DNA from: an uncultured Planctomycetaceae bacterium
GTDB lineage: Bacteria > Planctomycetota > Planctomycetia > Pirellulales > Thermoguttaceae
Direction of reading: 5' to 3'
DNA length: 13,400 bases
Assembly (NCBI GenBank): GCA_947307005.1
Contig: CAMZHY010000042.1
Span: 1-13,400 of the forward strand
The position numbers were made by a program, and so were the translations under genes. The notes under the pieces are model-generated. The model did no database searches. It saw nothing but the letters and a program-made list of their open reading frames with translations, and was not told the DNA's origin. How positions within the stretch are numbered: position 1 is the stretch's first letter; every line of letters starts with the position of its first letter. This document shows, in pieces, positions 1 to 7,064 of this stretch.

Positions 1-411
1 CCCGACGAGACGCCCGTGCGTCGCGCCCGCCGCCATCCCGTTGTCCTTGAACGATCCCGAAGGGTTCAGCCCTTCGTACTGAAGGAAGAGCGACCCCGAG
101 TCCTTCCCGACGAAAGACGCGACCGCGTCGTTGCGCTGGAGAATCGTCTGACCTTCGCCGACCGTCGCGCATTGTTCAAGGGGCGCGAAGGGCAGGAGTT
201 CGTGAAAGCGCCAAACGCCGCTGAATCGCCAGGGATTGGCGCGTTCCGCCCAGTAACGCTCAAAATGCGCGAGCGATTTCGGGACGGCGAGTTTGTCCCA
301 TTCGTAGTCGACGTCGAGAAGAGCGCCGCATCGGGGACATCGATGAAGAACCTCGTCGATTCCGAACGTTCCTCCGCAATCCGGGTTGACGCAGCGTTGA
401 AAAGCAAACAT
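1..411 (-). CDS. thrC: Threonine synthase, N-terminal part (cut by left window edge)
   Basis: The frame is open from an ATG at 411 down to base 1, so only the first 137 residues are visible. Threonine synthase converts O-phosphohomoserine to threonine with pyridoxal phosphate in the cytoplasm. The protein opens with a four-cysteine zinc-ribbon-like module (C7, C12, C25, C28), as found in the shorter bacterial and archaeal threonine synthases. The motif NPSGSFKDNGM follows at residues 116-126; its K122 is the expected PLP-binding lysine. The start is supported by an AGGAG Shine-Dalgarno (421-425 on the plus strand) nine bases upstream. The gene diverges from lspA. Other fold-type II PLP enzymes share the lysine motif, but the zinc ribbon plus this motif favours threonine synthase. 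The catalytic C-terminal bulk lies outside the window. Confidence 0.9.
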   Translation of the reverse strand, partial: MFAFQRCVNPDCGGTFGIDEVLHRCPRCGALLDVDYEWDKLAVPKSLAHFERYWAERANPWRFSGVWRFHELLPFAPLEQCATVGEGQTILQRNDAVASFVGKDSGSLFLQYEGLNPSGSFKDNGMAAGATHGRLVG

Positions 412-489
412 ACGTTCTTACTCCTGAACCTCAATGATCTAGCGTAGAATTGGCGAGCCGTCGCCCGCGTCTGTGTTTTGACTTCGGAT

Positions 490-517
490 ATTCTATCCTA
501 AATCCGCGAAGGTTTAA
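490..517 (-). promoter_or_regulatory. Candidate sigma70-type promoter of thrC
   Basis: Read on the minus strand, TTAAAC (512-517) and TAGAAT (490-495) are separated by 16 bases, matching -35 and -10 boxes. The inferred transcript starts about 70 bases upstream of the thrC ATG. The -10 box sits inside the small palindrome at 486-498. This is a pattern match only. Confidence 0.4.
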
Positions 518-585
518 CCCCAAAGAGACGTAAAACGCCGAAATCGCCGTCTCCTTCGCGCCATTTTCGTTCTTGGAAACCGCCT

Positions 586-614
586 TTGACGTCTCGTAAA
601 AATATCGTTATTAT
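586..614 (+). promoter_or_regulatory. Candidate sigma70-type promoter of lspA
   Basis: TTGACG (586-591) and TATTAT (609-614) are separated by exactly 17 bases, a near-consensus arrangement in the right orientation. The leader before the lspA ATG would be about 90 bases. No other promoter-like pair of comparable quality was seen upstream of lspA. Confidence 0.6.
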
Positions 615-712
615 CCGGTTGGAAACCAATTCGTCCGCGTCGGACGCGAGATTCGGAAACCGTCGCGATCTCGCGTCGTCCCGACGTCGCTTTAGAAACG
701 ACAAACAGAAGC

Positions 713-1342
713 ATGAACAGTCGCAAGTCTCAACTCGTCCGTCTGATCCTTTTCCTCGCGGTCGCCGCCGTCGGTTTCAGCTCCGATCTGGCGACAAAAC
801 ACTGGATTTTCGACAAACTCGGGCTGCCGGGGCGTCAAGACGTCTGGTGGATCGTCCCCGACGTCTTCGGATTCCAGACGTCGCTCAACCAGGGGGCGCT
901 CTTCGGGATAGGCCAGGGGCAGATTCCGCTCTTTGTCGGACTCTCCTTCGTCGCGCTCTTCGGGGTCTGCTGGTGGGTCTGGTCCGACGTCTCAAACAGT
1001 CGGTATCTCGCCGCCACGCTCGGACTCATCGCCGCCGGAATTCTGGGCAATCTGTGGGATCGCTGCGGACTTCACGGCATGAAGTGGACCGCCTTCGACG
1101 TCGAAGTCTGGAACCAGCCCGCCGAATCGCTCGGACAGCCCGTCTACGCCGTCCGCGACTGGATTCTCGTCATGCTCGGCGACTACCCGTGGCCGAACTT
1201 CAACATCGCGGACTCCTGCCTTGTCTGCGGCGCGATTCTCATCGGATGCTACGCCGTCTTTGCGCCGAACCCCGCAAAAAAGCTCGTGGAGAACGCGCAG
1301 TCTGAAGCTTCTCAGAACGACGCCAACGCGAAGAACGCCTAA
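713..1342 (+). CDS. lspA: Lipoprotein signal peptidase (signal peptidase II)
   Basis: LspA is the membrane aspartyl protease that removes the signal peptide of diacylglyceryl-modified prolipoproteins. The 209-residue product shows the family motifs in order: D25 with TK at 28-29 in the first membrane segment, N59-Q-G-A-L-F-G65, and GNLWDR at 112-117. The two catalytic aspartates are expected at D149 (VRDWI) and D167 (FNIAD). Four hydrophobic segments are visible, near residues 8-24, 70-90, 98-114 and 168-184. At 209 residues it is longer than the roughly 165 of E. coli LspA; the extra length lies between D116 and D149 and in a polar, Ala/Asn-rich C-terminal tail. The ribosome binding site is weak (AGAAG just before the ATG). 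A promoter precedes it and a terminator follows, so it is probably a single-gene transcript. Confidence 0.93.
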   Translation: MNSRKSQLVRLILFLAVAAVGFSSDLATKHWIFDKLGLPGRQDVWWIVPDVFGFQTSLNQGALFGIGQGQIPLFVGLSFVALFGVCWWVWSDVSNSRYLAATLGLIAAGILGNLWDRCGLHGMKWTAFDVEVWNQPAESLGQPVYAVRDWILVMLGDYPWPNFNIADSCLVCGAILIGCYAVFAPNPAKKLVENAQSEASQNDANAKNA

Positions 1343-1372
1343 ATCGACGCGCAACCATTTTAAACGTCCTAC

Positions 1373-1401
1373 GCCGCTCCGTCTCCCGGAGCGGCTCTTT
1401 T
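1373..1401 (+). terminator. Intrinsic terminator of lspA
   Basis: A perfect 9-bp stem, GCCGCTCCG (1373-1381) with CGGAGCGGC (1387-1395), encloses a 5-base loop and is followed by TCTTTT. It starts 31 bases after the lspA stop codon. The reverse strand has no T-run at the stem base, so it probably acts only on lspA transcripts. Confidence 0.85.
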
Positions 1402-1520
1402 GTCGAACTGACGCAAGGGTAGAAAAAATCCCGAGCGGCGTCAAATTTTTTGCGATTTTTCTCAAAGACTGGGAGTTGGCGGCGCGACATGAGCGCAGCC
1501 GCGTTCGGCGTTATTGAGCG

Positions 1521-2582
1521 CTACGGGCGCGTTCCGTTCGAAGTCTGCAATATCTCTTTCTTCTCTTTCACACGTCGCTTACCGACCGTCCATGGCGCGA
1601 ATCGATTGACAAACTCTATGATCGGAACGCAAAGAAGAATGACGCACGCCGCGTAAACGAAGCCCTCAATATTATTGGAAAAGACGTTGTTCTTATAAAC
1701 CAAGCCCAATCCTCTGCCAAACAACTCTTCTACGATCCTGTTGTTAGGATGCTGATGAAACGCCATGATGGGAATCGTATTCACTCCAAGATAGATAAGA
1801 CATTTCTTAATCGGGGTTAATCGCTCCAACCAGACGCAAACGCAAAGTACGGCGATTCCTCCTCCGACGGCGCCAAGCAGGAAAAGCGCAAAGACGCCGT
1901 ACTGTCGCCAGTACATGTCGACCTTCTCGTTGAAAAACAAAGATATCGCGTTCGCGATTAACGCGACGAGGAACAGCGACGCGTCCCCTTTGTTCAGCCA
2001 TTCGTTAATTCTGGAACGGCGTAGCGTCTGCGCCGTCCAGAAAAAGAAAACGCCTATAAGCGCGTTGTGAAAATTCCAAAAGATCGGTCGTTCGGGAATC
2101 CAACGGCTCAACTCGCAACCTAAAAACGCAAGAAACAAAACGACAAGCATTTTTCCTTTAGGCGCCCGATTCAAAGCGTAAGAAAGAATCTCGACAATAA
2201 AAAGCGGAAGAATAAACCAAATTGGCCCAACGTCGTTTCCAATGAAGAGATTGAAGAGACGTTCCGAGACGACAAAGTCCCCTTGCTTGCATAACAAATG
2301 GACGAGGGCGTCAAACGCAAAAAGCGCCGACGCAAAGACAAAATAAGGAATTAAAAGAACGCGAACTTTTTTAAGCGCGTAACTTCGAAAAGACGCGTGC
2401 GTCTCGAATCGAGTCGTATACCCCGCAAGCATGAAGAACAGGGGGATATGAAACGAAAAAATCCACGTTTTAATGGGGGAAGGGAGAGGAACTTGATGAC
2501 CAAGCGCCACCAGAACGATCGCGACGCCTTTAGCGACGTCAACCCACTCGATTCTCTTTGAAGTCGCCCCTGTTTCAACCAT
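1521..2582 (-). CDS. Acyltransferase-3 family membrane protein, paralogue 1 (last in array)
   Basis: This is the promoter-distal copy of the five-gene array. The product is 353 residues with about ten hydrophobic segments. It resembles fucose-4-O-acetylase-type acyltransferases, which transfer acyl groups to sugars at the membrane. Visible landmarks are RIEWVDVAKG at 10-19, the family histidine H29 at the end of helix 1 (LGH), FHIPLFFMLAGYTTRFE, a GPIWFILPLF segment, an NTIPIMAFH histidine motif and the terminal EFVNRFAPW. The chosen ATG at 2582 aligns residue by residue with the other four copies and has GGA seven bases upstream; an in-frame ATG at 2594 is possible. A 145-bp gap separates it from paralogue 2. 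It is one of the more diverged copies: AKG is preceded by V rather than I, and the H29 neighbour is Q. The acceptor is unknown. Confidence 0.82.
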   Translation of the reverse strand: MVETGATSKRIEWVDVAKGVAIVLVALGHQVPLPSPIKTWIFSFHIPLFFMLAGYTTRFETHASFRSYALKKVRVLLIPYFVFASALFAFDALVHLLCKQGDFVVSERLFNLFIGNDVGPIWFILPLFIVEILSYALNRAPKGKMLVVLFLAFLGCELSRWIPERPIFWNFHNALIGVFFFWTAQTLRRSRINEWLNKGDASLFLVALIANAISLFFNEKVDMYWRQYGVFALFLLGAVGGGIAVLCVCVWLERLTPIKKCLIYLGVNTIPIMAFHQHPNNRIVEELFGRGLGLVYKNNVFSNNIEGFVYAACVILLCVPIIEFVNRFAPWTVGKRRVKEKKEILQTSNGTRP

Positions 2583-2727
2583 GACGCTTTCCATTTTTCC
2601 TTTAAGCGCTAAAACCAAGAAACGTCTACAAGTTCAACAAGGAACTAGGATTCTGTAAGGTTTCGACTCCAATAAAAGAGCGCTTTATTCTAAAAAGCAC
2701 AACGAGTCGATTGCCGCGCCTCCCACG

Positions 2728-3786
2728 CTACGACCGCGCTCCGTCCGACGTTGGCAAACTCTCCTTTTTTTTCTTGACGACGCGTCCGCCAAGCGCCCAC
2801 GGCGCGAAACGGTTGACGAACTCGATGATCGGAACGCAAAGCAAAAGAATGACAATCGTATAAACGAACCCTTCGATATTGTACGAGAAGACGTTGTACA
2901 AGTATTTTAGACCCAAAAAATGATAGAACAGCGTTTCAAGAATCATATAACCCGGATACAGATGAAACGCGAGAATTGGGATCGTGTTTTTCCCAAAATA
3001 CGTAAGGACGCGTTTTATGCGACGCGTTTTCTCTAGCGGCATACAGGCGCTCGCGGCGACGTAGGAGCCCGCCATGCTCCCGATGATAAAAAGCGGGAAT
3101 ATCCCAAAATTCTTAAAAACCATAGAGACGCGCGTATTGAACGCCAAACAAATCATGTGAACGGCGAACGCGCAGAGGACAAGCGCGACGTTCCCCTTCG
3201 CAAATCTCTCGTTGATTTTCGAATTCCGAACAAGCTTCGCAAACCAAAAGAAGGGGAGACAGATTAAAGCGATGTTTATATTCCAGAAAATATGCGACTC
3301 TCGATACGCCATACTTAGCGCGTATCCTCCAAAAGAACACAAAATAGCGACAAGCATTTTTCCTTTCGGAAGGAAATTCAGCGCGTAGGAAGCGATTTCA
3401 ACGATAAAAAACGTGGGGATAAACCAAAGCGGTCCGTAGGCCCTTCCGTCGATAAGAACAAGCAGCGCGGGACCCAAAGGGACGACTTCATGACGGTAGA
3501 AAAAATCGAAACAATAGTTAAACGCAAGGATCGCCAATCCGAAAATGAAATACGGAACCAGCAGGAAGCGAACCTTGCGCGCCGCGTAAACCCAAAAGTT
3601 AGCGTAAGATTCAAACCTCGTCGTATAGCCCGCGAGAAAAAAGAAGAGCGCCATATGAAACGAACATATCCACTCTTCTAGACATTTAGGAACGTCTCGA
3701 TGCCCGAGACACACCAAAATGATCGCGAGGCCTTTCGCGATATCGACCCATTCGATTCTCTTCGAAGTCGTTTTCATTTCACCCAT
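2728..3786 (-). CDS. Acyltransferase-3 family membrane protein, paralogue 2
   Basis: A 352-residue multi-pass protein with R10, D15 and H29 at the same positions as its neighbours. Other shared elements are FHMALFFFLAGYTTRFE, DGRAYGPLWFIPTFFIVE, GKNTIPILAFH and a C-terminal FVNRFAPWALGG followed by a lysine-rich tail. The ATG at 3786 has AAGAGA eight bases upstream. The 8-base spacer CGACGCGC is identical to that of paralogue 5, so the two leaders share ancestry although the genes are not adjacent. It starts 82 bp after paralogue 3 ends, with an A/T-rich inverted repeat between. It likely acylates an envelope or exported glycan; the substrate is not readable from the sequence. Confidence 0.82.
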   Translation of the reverse strand: MGEMKTTSKRIEWVDIAKGLAIILVCLGHRDVPKCLEEWICSFHMALFFFLAGYTTRFESYANFWVYAARKVRFLLVPYFIFGLAILAFNYCFDFFYRHEVVPLGPALLVLIDGRAYGPLWFIPTFFIVEIASYALNFLPKGKMLVAILCSFGGYALSMAYRESHIFWNINIALICLPFFWFAKLVRNSKINERFAKGNVALVLCAFAVHMICLAFNTRVSMVFKNFGIFPLFIIGSMAGSYVAASACMPLEKTRRIKRVLTYFGKNTIPILAFHLYPGYMILETLFYHFLGLKYLYNVFSYNIEGFVYTIVILLLCVPIIEFVNRFAPWALGGRVVKKKKESLPTSDGARS

Positions 3787-3806
3787 GCGCGTCGTCTCTT
3801 TCTCTA

Positions 3807-3829
3807 GCGCTTTTTCCTATCAAAAGCGC
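3807..3829. repeat. A/T-centred inverted repeat upstream of paralogue 2
   Basis: GCGCTTTT (3807-3814) and AAAAGCGC (3822-3829) form a perfect 8-bp inverted repeat around a 7-base loop. It lies in the 82-bp gap between paralogues 3 and 2. It could be an operator, an attenuating hairpin or an mRNA processing site. No T-run follows on the transcribed strand, so a terminator role is less likely. The gap upstream of paralogue 1 holds a weaker, similar element (GCTTT...AAAGC near 2680-2700). Confidence 0.4.
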
Positions 3830-3868
3830 CGGGATTCTCAGTTTGTCGGAATTGTCGCGCCCTCTACG

Positions 3869-4924
3869 TTATGAAGGGACTCCGTCCGATGCTGGCAATA
3901 TTTTCTTCTTTTCTTTCGCGCCTCTTTTCCCAACCGCCCAAGGCGCGAATCGGTTGACGAACCAAATGATCGGAAGGCAGAACAAAACGCCTAACGCCGT
4001 GTAAACAAAACCTTCGACAGCGCCGGAAAAAATATTGTTCTCATACTCCAATCCCCAAAATCGAAGGAAGACAATCTCGAGTATAACATAGCCTACGTTT
4101 TTGTGAAACGCCAAGATGGGAATGGTGTTTTTCCCAAGAAAGACAAAGACGCGCTTTATAAACGATACCTTCTCCAGCCAAACGCATACGCACAGGACCG
4201 CCGCGATTCCCCCCGTTCCTTCGAGCAAGAAGATCGGAAATATTCCATACCTCTTATGGAACATATTGATCTCCGTATTGAACGCAAGGCAAATCGCTTG
4301 CGCGGTTAGCGCGACGCCAAACAGGAAAAGATCGCCCTTCGCCAACAGCCGGTTGATTTTGGCGTCTCTAAAACAACGGGCGAGCCAAAAGAAGAAAATC
4401 CCGACTAGCGCGACGTCTAGGTTCCAGAAAAAACGCGTCGTCGGAAACTTTTGTCCCAGCAGACAGCCCAAAATCGCAAGCGCAAACGCGGAAGGTAATT
4501 TTCCCTTCGGAAGACGGTTCAGACAGTAGGAAATGATTTCAACGAGAAAAAACGCGGGAATGAACCAGATCGATTGAATCTTGCCTGTAAAAAGATTAAC
4601 CAAGAGTTCCGGAAAGTCGACGGTTTCGTGAGAGTAAAAACGGGACAAAACGACGTTAAAAGCCTCGACGCACAATCCGAAAACAAAATACGGAACTAAC
4701 AGAACGCGAACCTTTCGCATCGCGTATGCGCCAAAACTGGCGTAAGATTCAAATCTCGTCGTGTAGCCCGCAAGAAAGAAGAAGAGCGGCAGATGAAACG
4801 AGTAAATCCAGTCGCTCATGCTTTTGGGAATATCCCGATGACCGAGACAAACAAGAACAATCGCGACCCCTTTCGCAATATCGACCCATTCGATTCTCTT
4901 AGACTTCATTCCCCCTTCGTTCAT
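3869..4924 (-). CDS. Acyltransferase-3 family membrane protein, paralogue 3
   Basis: A 351-residue paralogue. Its ATG (4922-4924) shares two bases with the TGA (4921-4923) of paralogue 4, an ATGA overlap that predicts translational coupling. A GTG at 4969 would lengthen the frame by 15 residues, but that extension lies inside the upstream gene and breaks alignment with the other copies. H29 and the FHLPLFFFLAGYTTRFE segment are kept. This copy departs from the rest in the middle: the GPLWF motif reads QSIWFIPAFFLVE, the histidine motif is GKNTIPILAFHKN, and the C-terminal segment reads IIWFVNRFAPW. These changes suggest a different acceptor or donor, though that is inference. Confidence 0.82.
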   Translation of the reverse strand: MNEGGMKSKRIEWVDIAKGVAIVLVCLGHRDIPKSMSDWIYSFHLPLFFFLAGYTTRFESYASFGAYAMRKVRVLLVPYFVFGLCVEAFNVVLSRFYSHETVDFPELLVNLFTGKIQSIWFIPAFFLVEIISYCLNRLPKGKLPSAFALAILGCLLGQKFPTTRFFWNLDVALVGIFFFWLARCFRDAKINRLLAKGDLFLFGVALTAQAICLAFNTEINMFHKRYGIFPIFLLEGTGGIAAVLCVCVWLEKVSFIKRVFVFLGKNTIPILAFHKNVGYVILEIVFLRFWGLEYENNIFSGAVEGFVYTALGVLFCLPIIWFVNRFAPWAVGKRGAKEKKKILPASDGVPS

Positions 4925-5958
4925 GACAAAACCCGTTTTTCTTTCATTGACCCTTTGCCAACCATCCACGGCGCGAATCGGTTGACAAACTCAATAACCG
5001 GAACGCAAAGCAAAAGGACGCAAATCGTATAAACGAATCCTTCGATATTATGAGAGAATACGTTATGAAGATATTGCCAACCAAACAACTTATAGAACAA
5101 CGTTTCAAGGATCATATAGCCTGGATAATAATGAAACGCGACGATTGGAATCGTGTTTTTCCCTAAATATGTAAAGACGCCTTTTATGAGGCGCGTTTTC
5201 TCAAGACGCGCGCAGACGCACGCAATTACGACGGAACCCGCCGCGCCCTCGAGCAAAAATAACGGAAAGATCCCGAAATGATTACTCCCCATCCAAATGA
5301 TCGTCGGGTTAAACGACAGGCAAATGGCGTGAACGATTAGCGCGCCGAAGAAAAGCAAGGCGTCTCCCTTTGCAAACCTCCCGTTGATTCTCGAATATCG
5401 GAGAAACCTCGCAAACCAAAAGAAGAAAAGACTGATAAACGCGATGTTTAGACGCCAGAAAAAACATATCGACGGAAACGCCAAAGTCATCGCGTATCCC
5501 CCGAACGAGGATAAAATAACGACGACCGTTTTTCCCTTAGGCAAAAGATTTAACACATAGGAAACGACTTCGACGACAAACAACGGGGGAATAAACCAGA
5601 GCGGTCCAACGTCGCTTCCGCGGAGAAGAATAAGCGCCTCGGCGCCAAAATCGACGGCGGCATGGGAGTAGAGATAGTTGAAACAAAAACCAATCGTCTT
5701 GTAGAGCAGCCCGAAGATAAAATACGGAACGAGAAGAACGCGAACCTTTCGCATCGCGTATGCGCCAAAACTAGCGTAAGATTCAAATCTCGTCGTATAG
5801 CCCGCGAGAAAGAAGAAGAGCGGCAGATGAAACGAGTAAATCCAAACGCACATGCCTTCGGGAACGTCTCGATGCCCGAGACATACCAGAACAATCGCGA
5901 CGCCTTTCGCAATATCGACCCATTCGATTCTCTTCGACTTCATTCCCTCTTCGTTCAT
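4921..5958 (-). CDS. Acyltransferase-3 family membrane protein, paralogue 4
   Basis: A 345-residue paralogue, most similar to paralogue 5; both end in MKEKRV(L/S)S and lack the longer tail of paralogues 1-3. The ATG (5956-5958) overlaps the TGA of paralogue 5 (5955-5957) as ATGA. Conserved landmarks are R10, D15, H29, RGSDVGPLWFIPPLFVVE, GKNTIPIVAFHYYPGYMILE and VNRFAPWMVGKG. Its junction with paralogue 3 is almost a copy of its junction with paralogue 5, so it probably arose by unequal exchange within the array. Translation likely depends on ribosomes finishing paralogue 5, since no strong Shine-Dalgarno precedes the start. Confidence 0.84.
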   Translation of the reverse strand: MNEEGMKSKRIEWVDIAKGVAIVLVCLGHRDVPEGMCVWIYSFHLPLFFFLAGYTTRFESYASFGAYAMRKVRVLLVPYFIFGLLYKTIGFCFNYLYSHAAVDFGAEALILLRGSDVGPLWFIPPLFVVEVVSYVLNLLPKGKTVVVILSSFGGYAMTLAFPSICFFWRLNIAFISLFFFWFARFLRYSRINGRFAKGDALLFFGALIVHAICLSFNPTIIWMGSNHFGIFPLFLLEGAAGSVVIACVCARLEKTRLIKGVFTYLGKNTIPIVAFHYYPGYMILETLFYKLFGWQYLHNVFSHNIEGFVYTICVLLLCVPVIEFVNRFAPWMVGKGSMKEKRVLS

Positions 5959-6992
5959 GACGAAACCCGTTTTTCTTTCATTGTCCCTTTGCCAACCATC
6001 CACGGCGCGAATCGATTGACAAACTCAATGATCGGAACGCAAAGCATAAGGACGCATATCGTATAAACGAAGCCTTCGATATTATAAGAGAATACGTTAT
6101 ACATATATTTCAAACCAAACGACTTATAGAACAACGTTTCAAGAATCATATAGCCTGGATAATAATGAAACGCGACGATCGGGATCGTGTTTTTCCCAAA
6201 ATATACAAAGACGCGTTTTACGCGGCGCGTTTTCTCCAGACGAGCGCAGACGCTCGCAACGACGACGGAACCAGCCGCGCCCCCGAGCAAAAAAAACGGA
6301 AATATCCCGAACTCGTTATAACCCATGACGACAATTTCCGAATTGAACGCCAAACTAATCGCGTGAACGGTTAGCGCGTCGAGGAATAGCGCGACGTCCC
6401 CTTTCGCGAACCTTTTGTTAATTCTCGAATATCGGATAAATCTCGCAAACCAAAAGAAGAAAAGGCTGATCAAAGCGACGTTCAGATACCAGAAAATATG
6501 AGACGACGAAAACGCCAGACTCAGCGCATATCCTCCGAAAGAGGATAGAATAACGACGATCGTTTTTCCCCTCGGCAAAAGATTGAGCGCGTAGGAAACG
6601 ACTTCGACGACGAACAACGGGAGAATAAACCAGAGCGGACCGACGCCGCTTCCGTCGAGAAGATGAAGCAAAGCGTCGTCCAAATCAACGGCGGCATGAC
6701 GGTAAAAACGGTCGAAAAAAAGATGAAACGCTACGTTTGCCGATCCGAAAACAAAATACGGAACCAGCAGGACGCGAACCTTTCGCGTCGCGTAAGTCCA
6801 AAAGTTGGCGTAAGATTCAAAGTTTGTCGTATAGCCTGCAAGGAAAAAGAAGAACGGCAAATGAAACGAATAAACCCAAACTCTCATGCTTTGGGGAATA
6901 TCCCGGTGTCCGAGACACACTAAAACTATCGCGACTCCTTTGGCTATATCGACCCATTCGATTCTCTTCGAAGTCGTTCCCGTTTCGTTCAT
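5955..6992 (-). CDS. Acyltransferase-3 family membrane protein, paralogue 5 (first in array)
   Basis: The promoter-proximal array member, 345 residues with about ten hydrophobic stretches. The ATG at 6992 is chosen because AAGAGG lies eight bases upstream and the N-terminus then matches the others (R10, H29); a TTG at 7055 would add an unconserved, charged 21-residue extension. H44 lies in SFHLPFFFFLAGYTT, where R of the following TTRFE is replaced by N (TTNFE). H276 lies in NTIPIVAFHYYPGYM, the second conserved histidine region. The gene begins 72 bp after the LUD gene with no obvious promoter or terminator between, so the two may be co-transcribed. The family commonly O-acetylates lipopolysaccharide, exopolysaccharide or peptidoglycan sugars. 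Confidence 0.84.
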   Translation of the reverse strand: MNETGTTSKRIEWVDIAKGVAIVLVCLGHRDIPQSMRVWVYSFHLPFFFFLAGYTTNFESYANFWTYATRKVRVLLVPYFVFGSANVAFHLFFDRFYRHAAVDLDDALLHLLDGSGVGPLWFILPLFVVEVVSYALNLLPRGKTIVVILSSFGGYALSLAFSSSHIFWYLNVALISLFFFWFARFIRYSRINKRFAKGDVALFLDALTVHAISLAFNSEIVVMGYNEFGIFPFFLLGGAAGSVVVASVCARLEKTRRVKRVFVYFGKNTIPIVAFHYYPGYMILETLFYKSFGLKYMYNVFSYNIEGFVYTICVLMLCVPIIEFVNRFAPWMVGKGTMKEKRVSS

Positions 6993-7064
6993 GCGCGTCG
7001 CCTCTTCCTCTTTTGTTGTTTCCTGACGGAATCGGTCGTTTTCACCGTCGAGCAATCGTCGAAA

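Larger units (their letters stand above)
412..712. other. Divergent thrC-lspA intergenic region
   Basis: This 301-bp stretch separates two divergent genes. I see no convincing small gene: short frames here on both strands lack a good ribosome binding site or recognisable content. It holds a candidate thrC promoter, a strong candidate lspA promoter, and a perfect 5-bp inverted repeat GGATA-TTC-TATCC at 486-498 that overlaps the thrC -10 element and could be an operator. A nonamer TTGGAAACC occurs twice (573-581 and 619-627), on either side of the lspA promoter. Confidence 0.6.

Noticed and set aside
16..447. 143-codon open frame on the plus strand, and 122-codon frame at 66-434 on the minus strand
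   Set aside because: Both overlap the threonine synthase frame, which shows a zinc ribbon and the PLP lysine motif; neither overlapping frame has recognisable content.
586..1305. 239-codon plus-strand frame overlapping lspA
   Set aside because: It is an arginine-rich shadow of lspA in another frame; all LspA motifs are in the 713-1342 frame.
1421..1462. A/T-rich inverted repeat after lspA as a terminator for the acyltransferase array
   Set aside because: The arms (AGAAAAAATC and GATTTTTCT) are nearly all A/T with a bulge and no G+C-rich stem, so I do not call it a terminator; no convincing one was found for the end of the array.
4925..4969. N-terminal extension of acyltransferase paralogue 3 from a GTG at 4969 (and the equivalent for paralogue 4 from 6003)
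   Set aside because: The extension is encoded inside the upstream gene and has no counterpart in the other copies; the ATGA overlap start aligns all five proteins.
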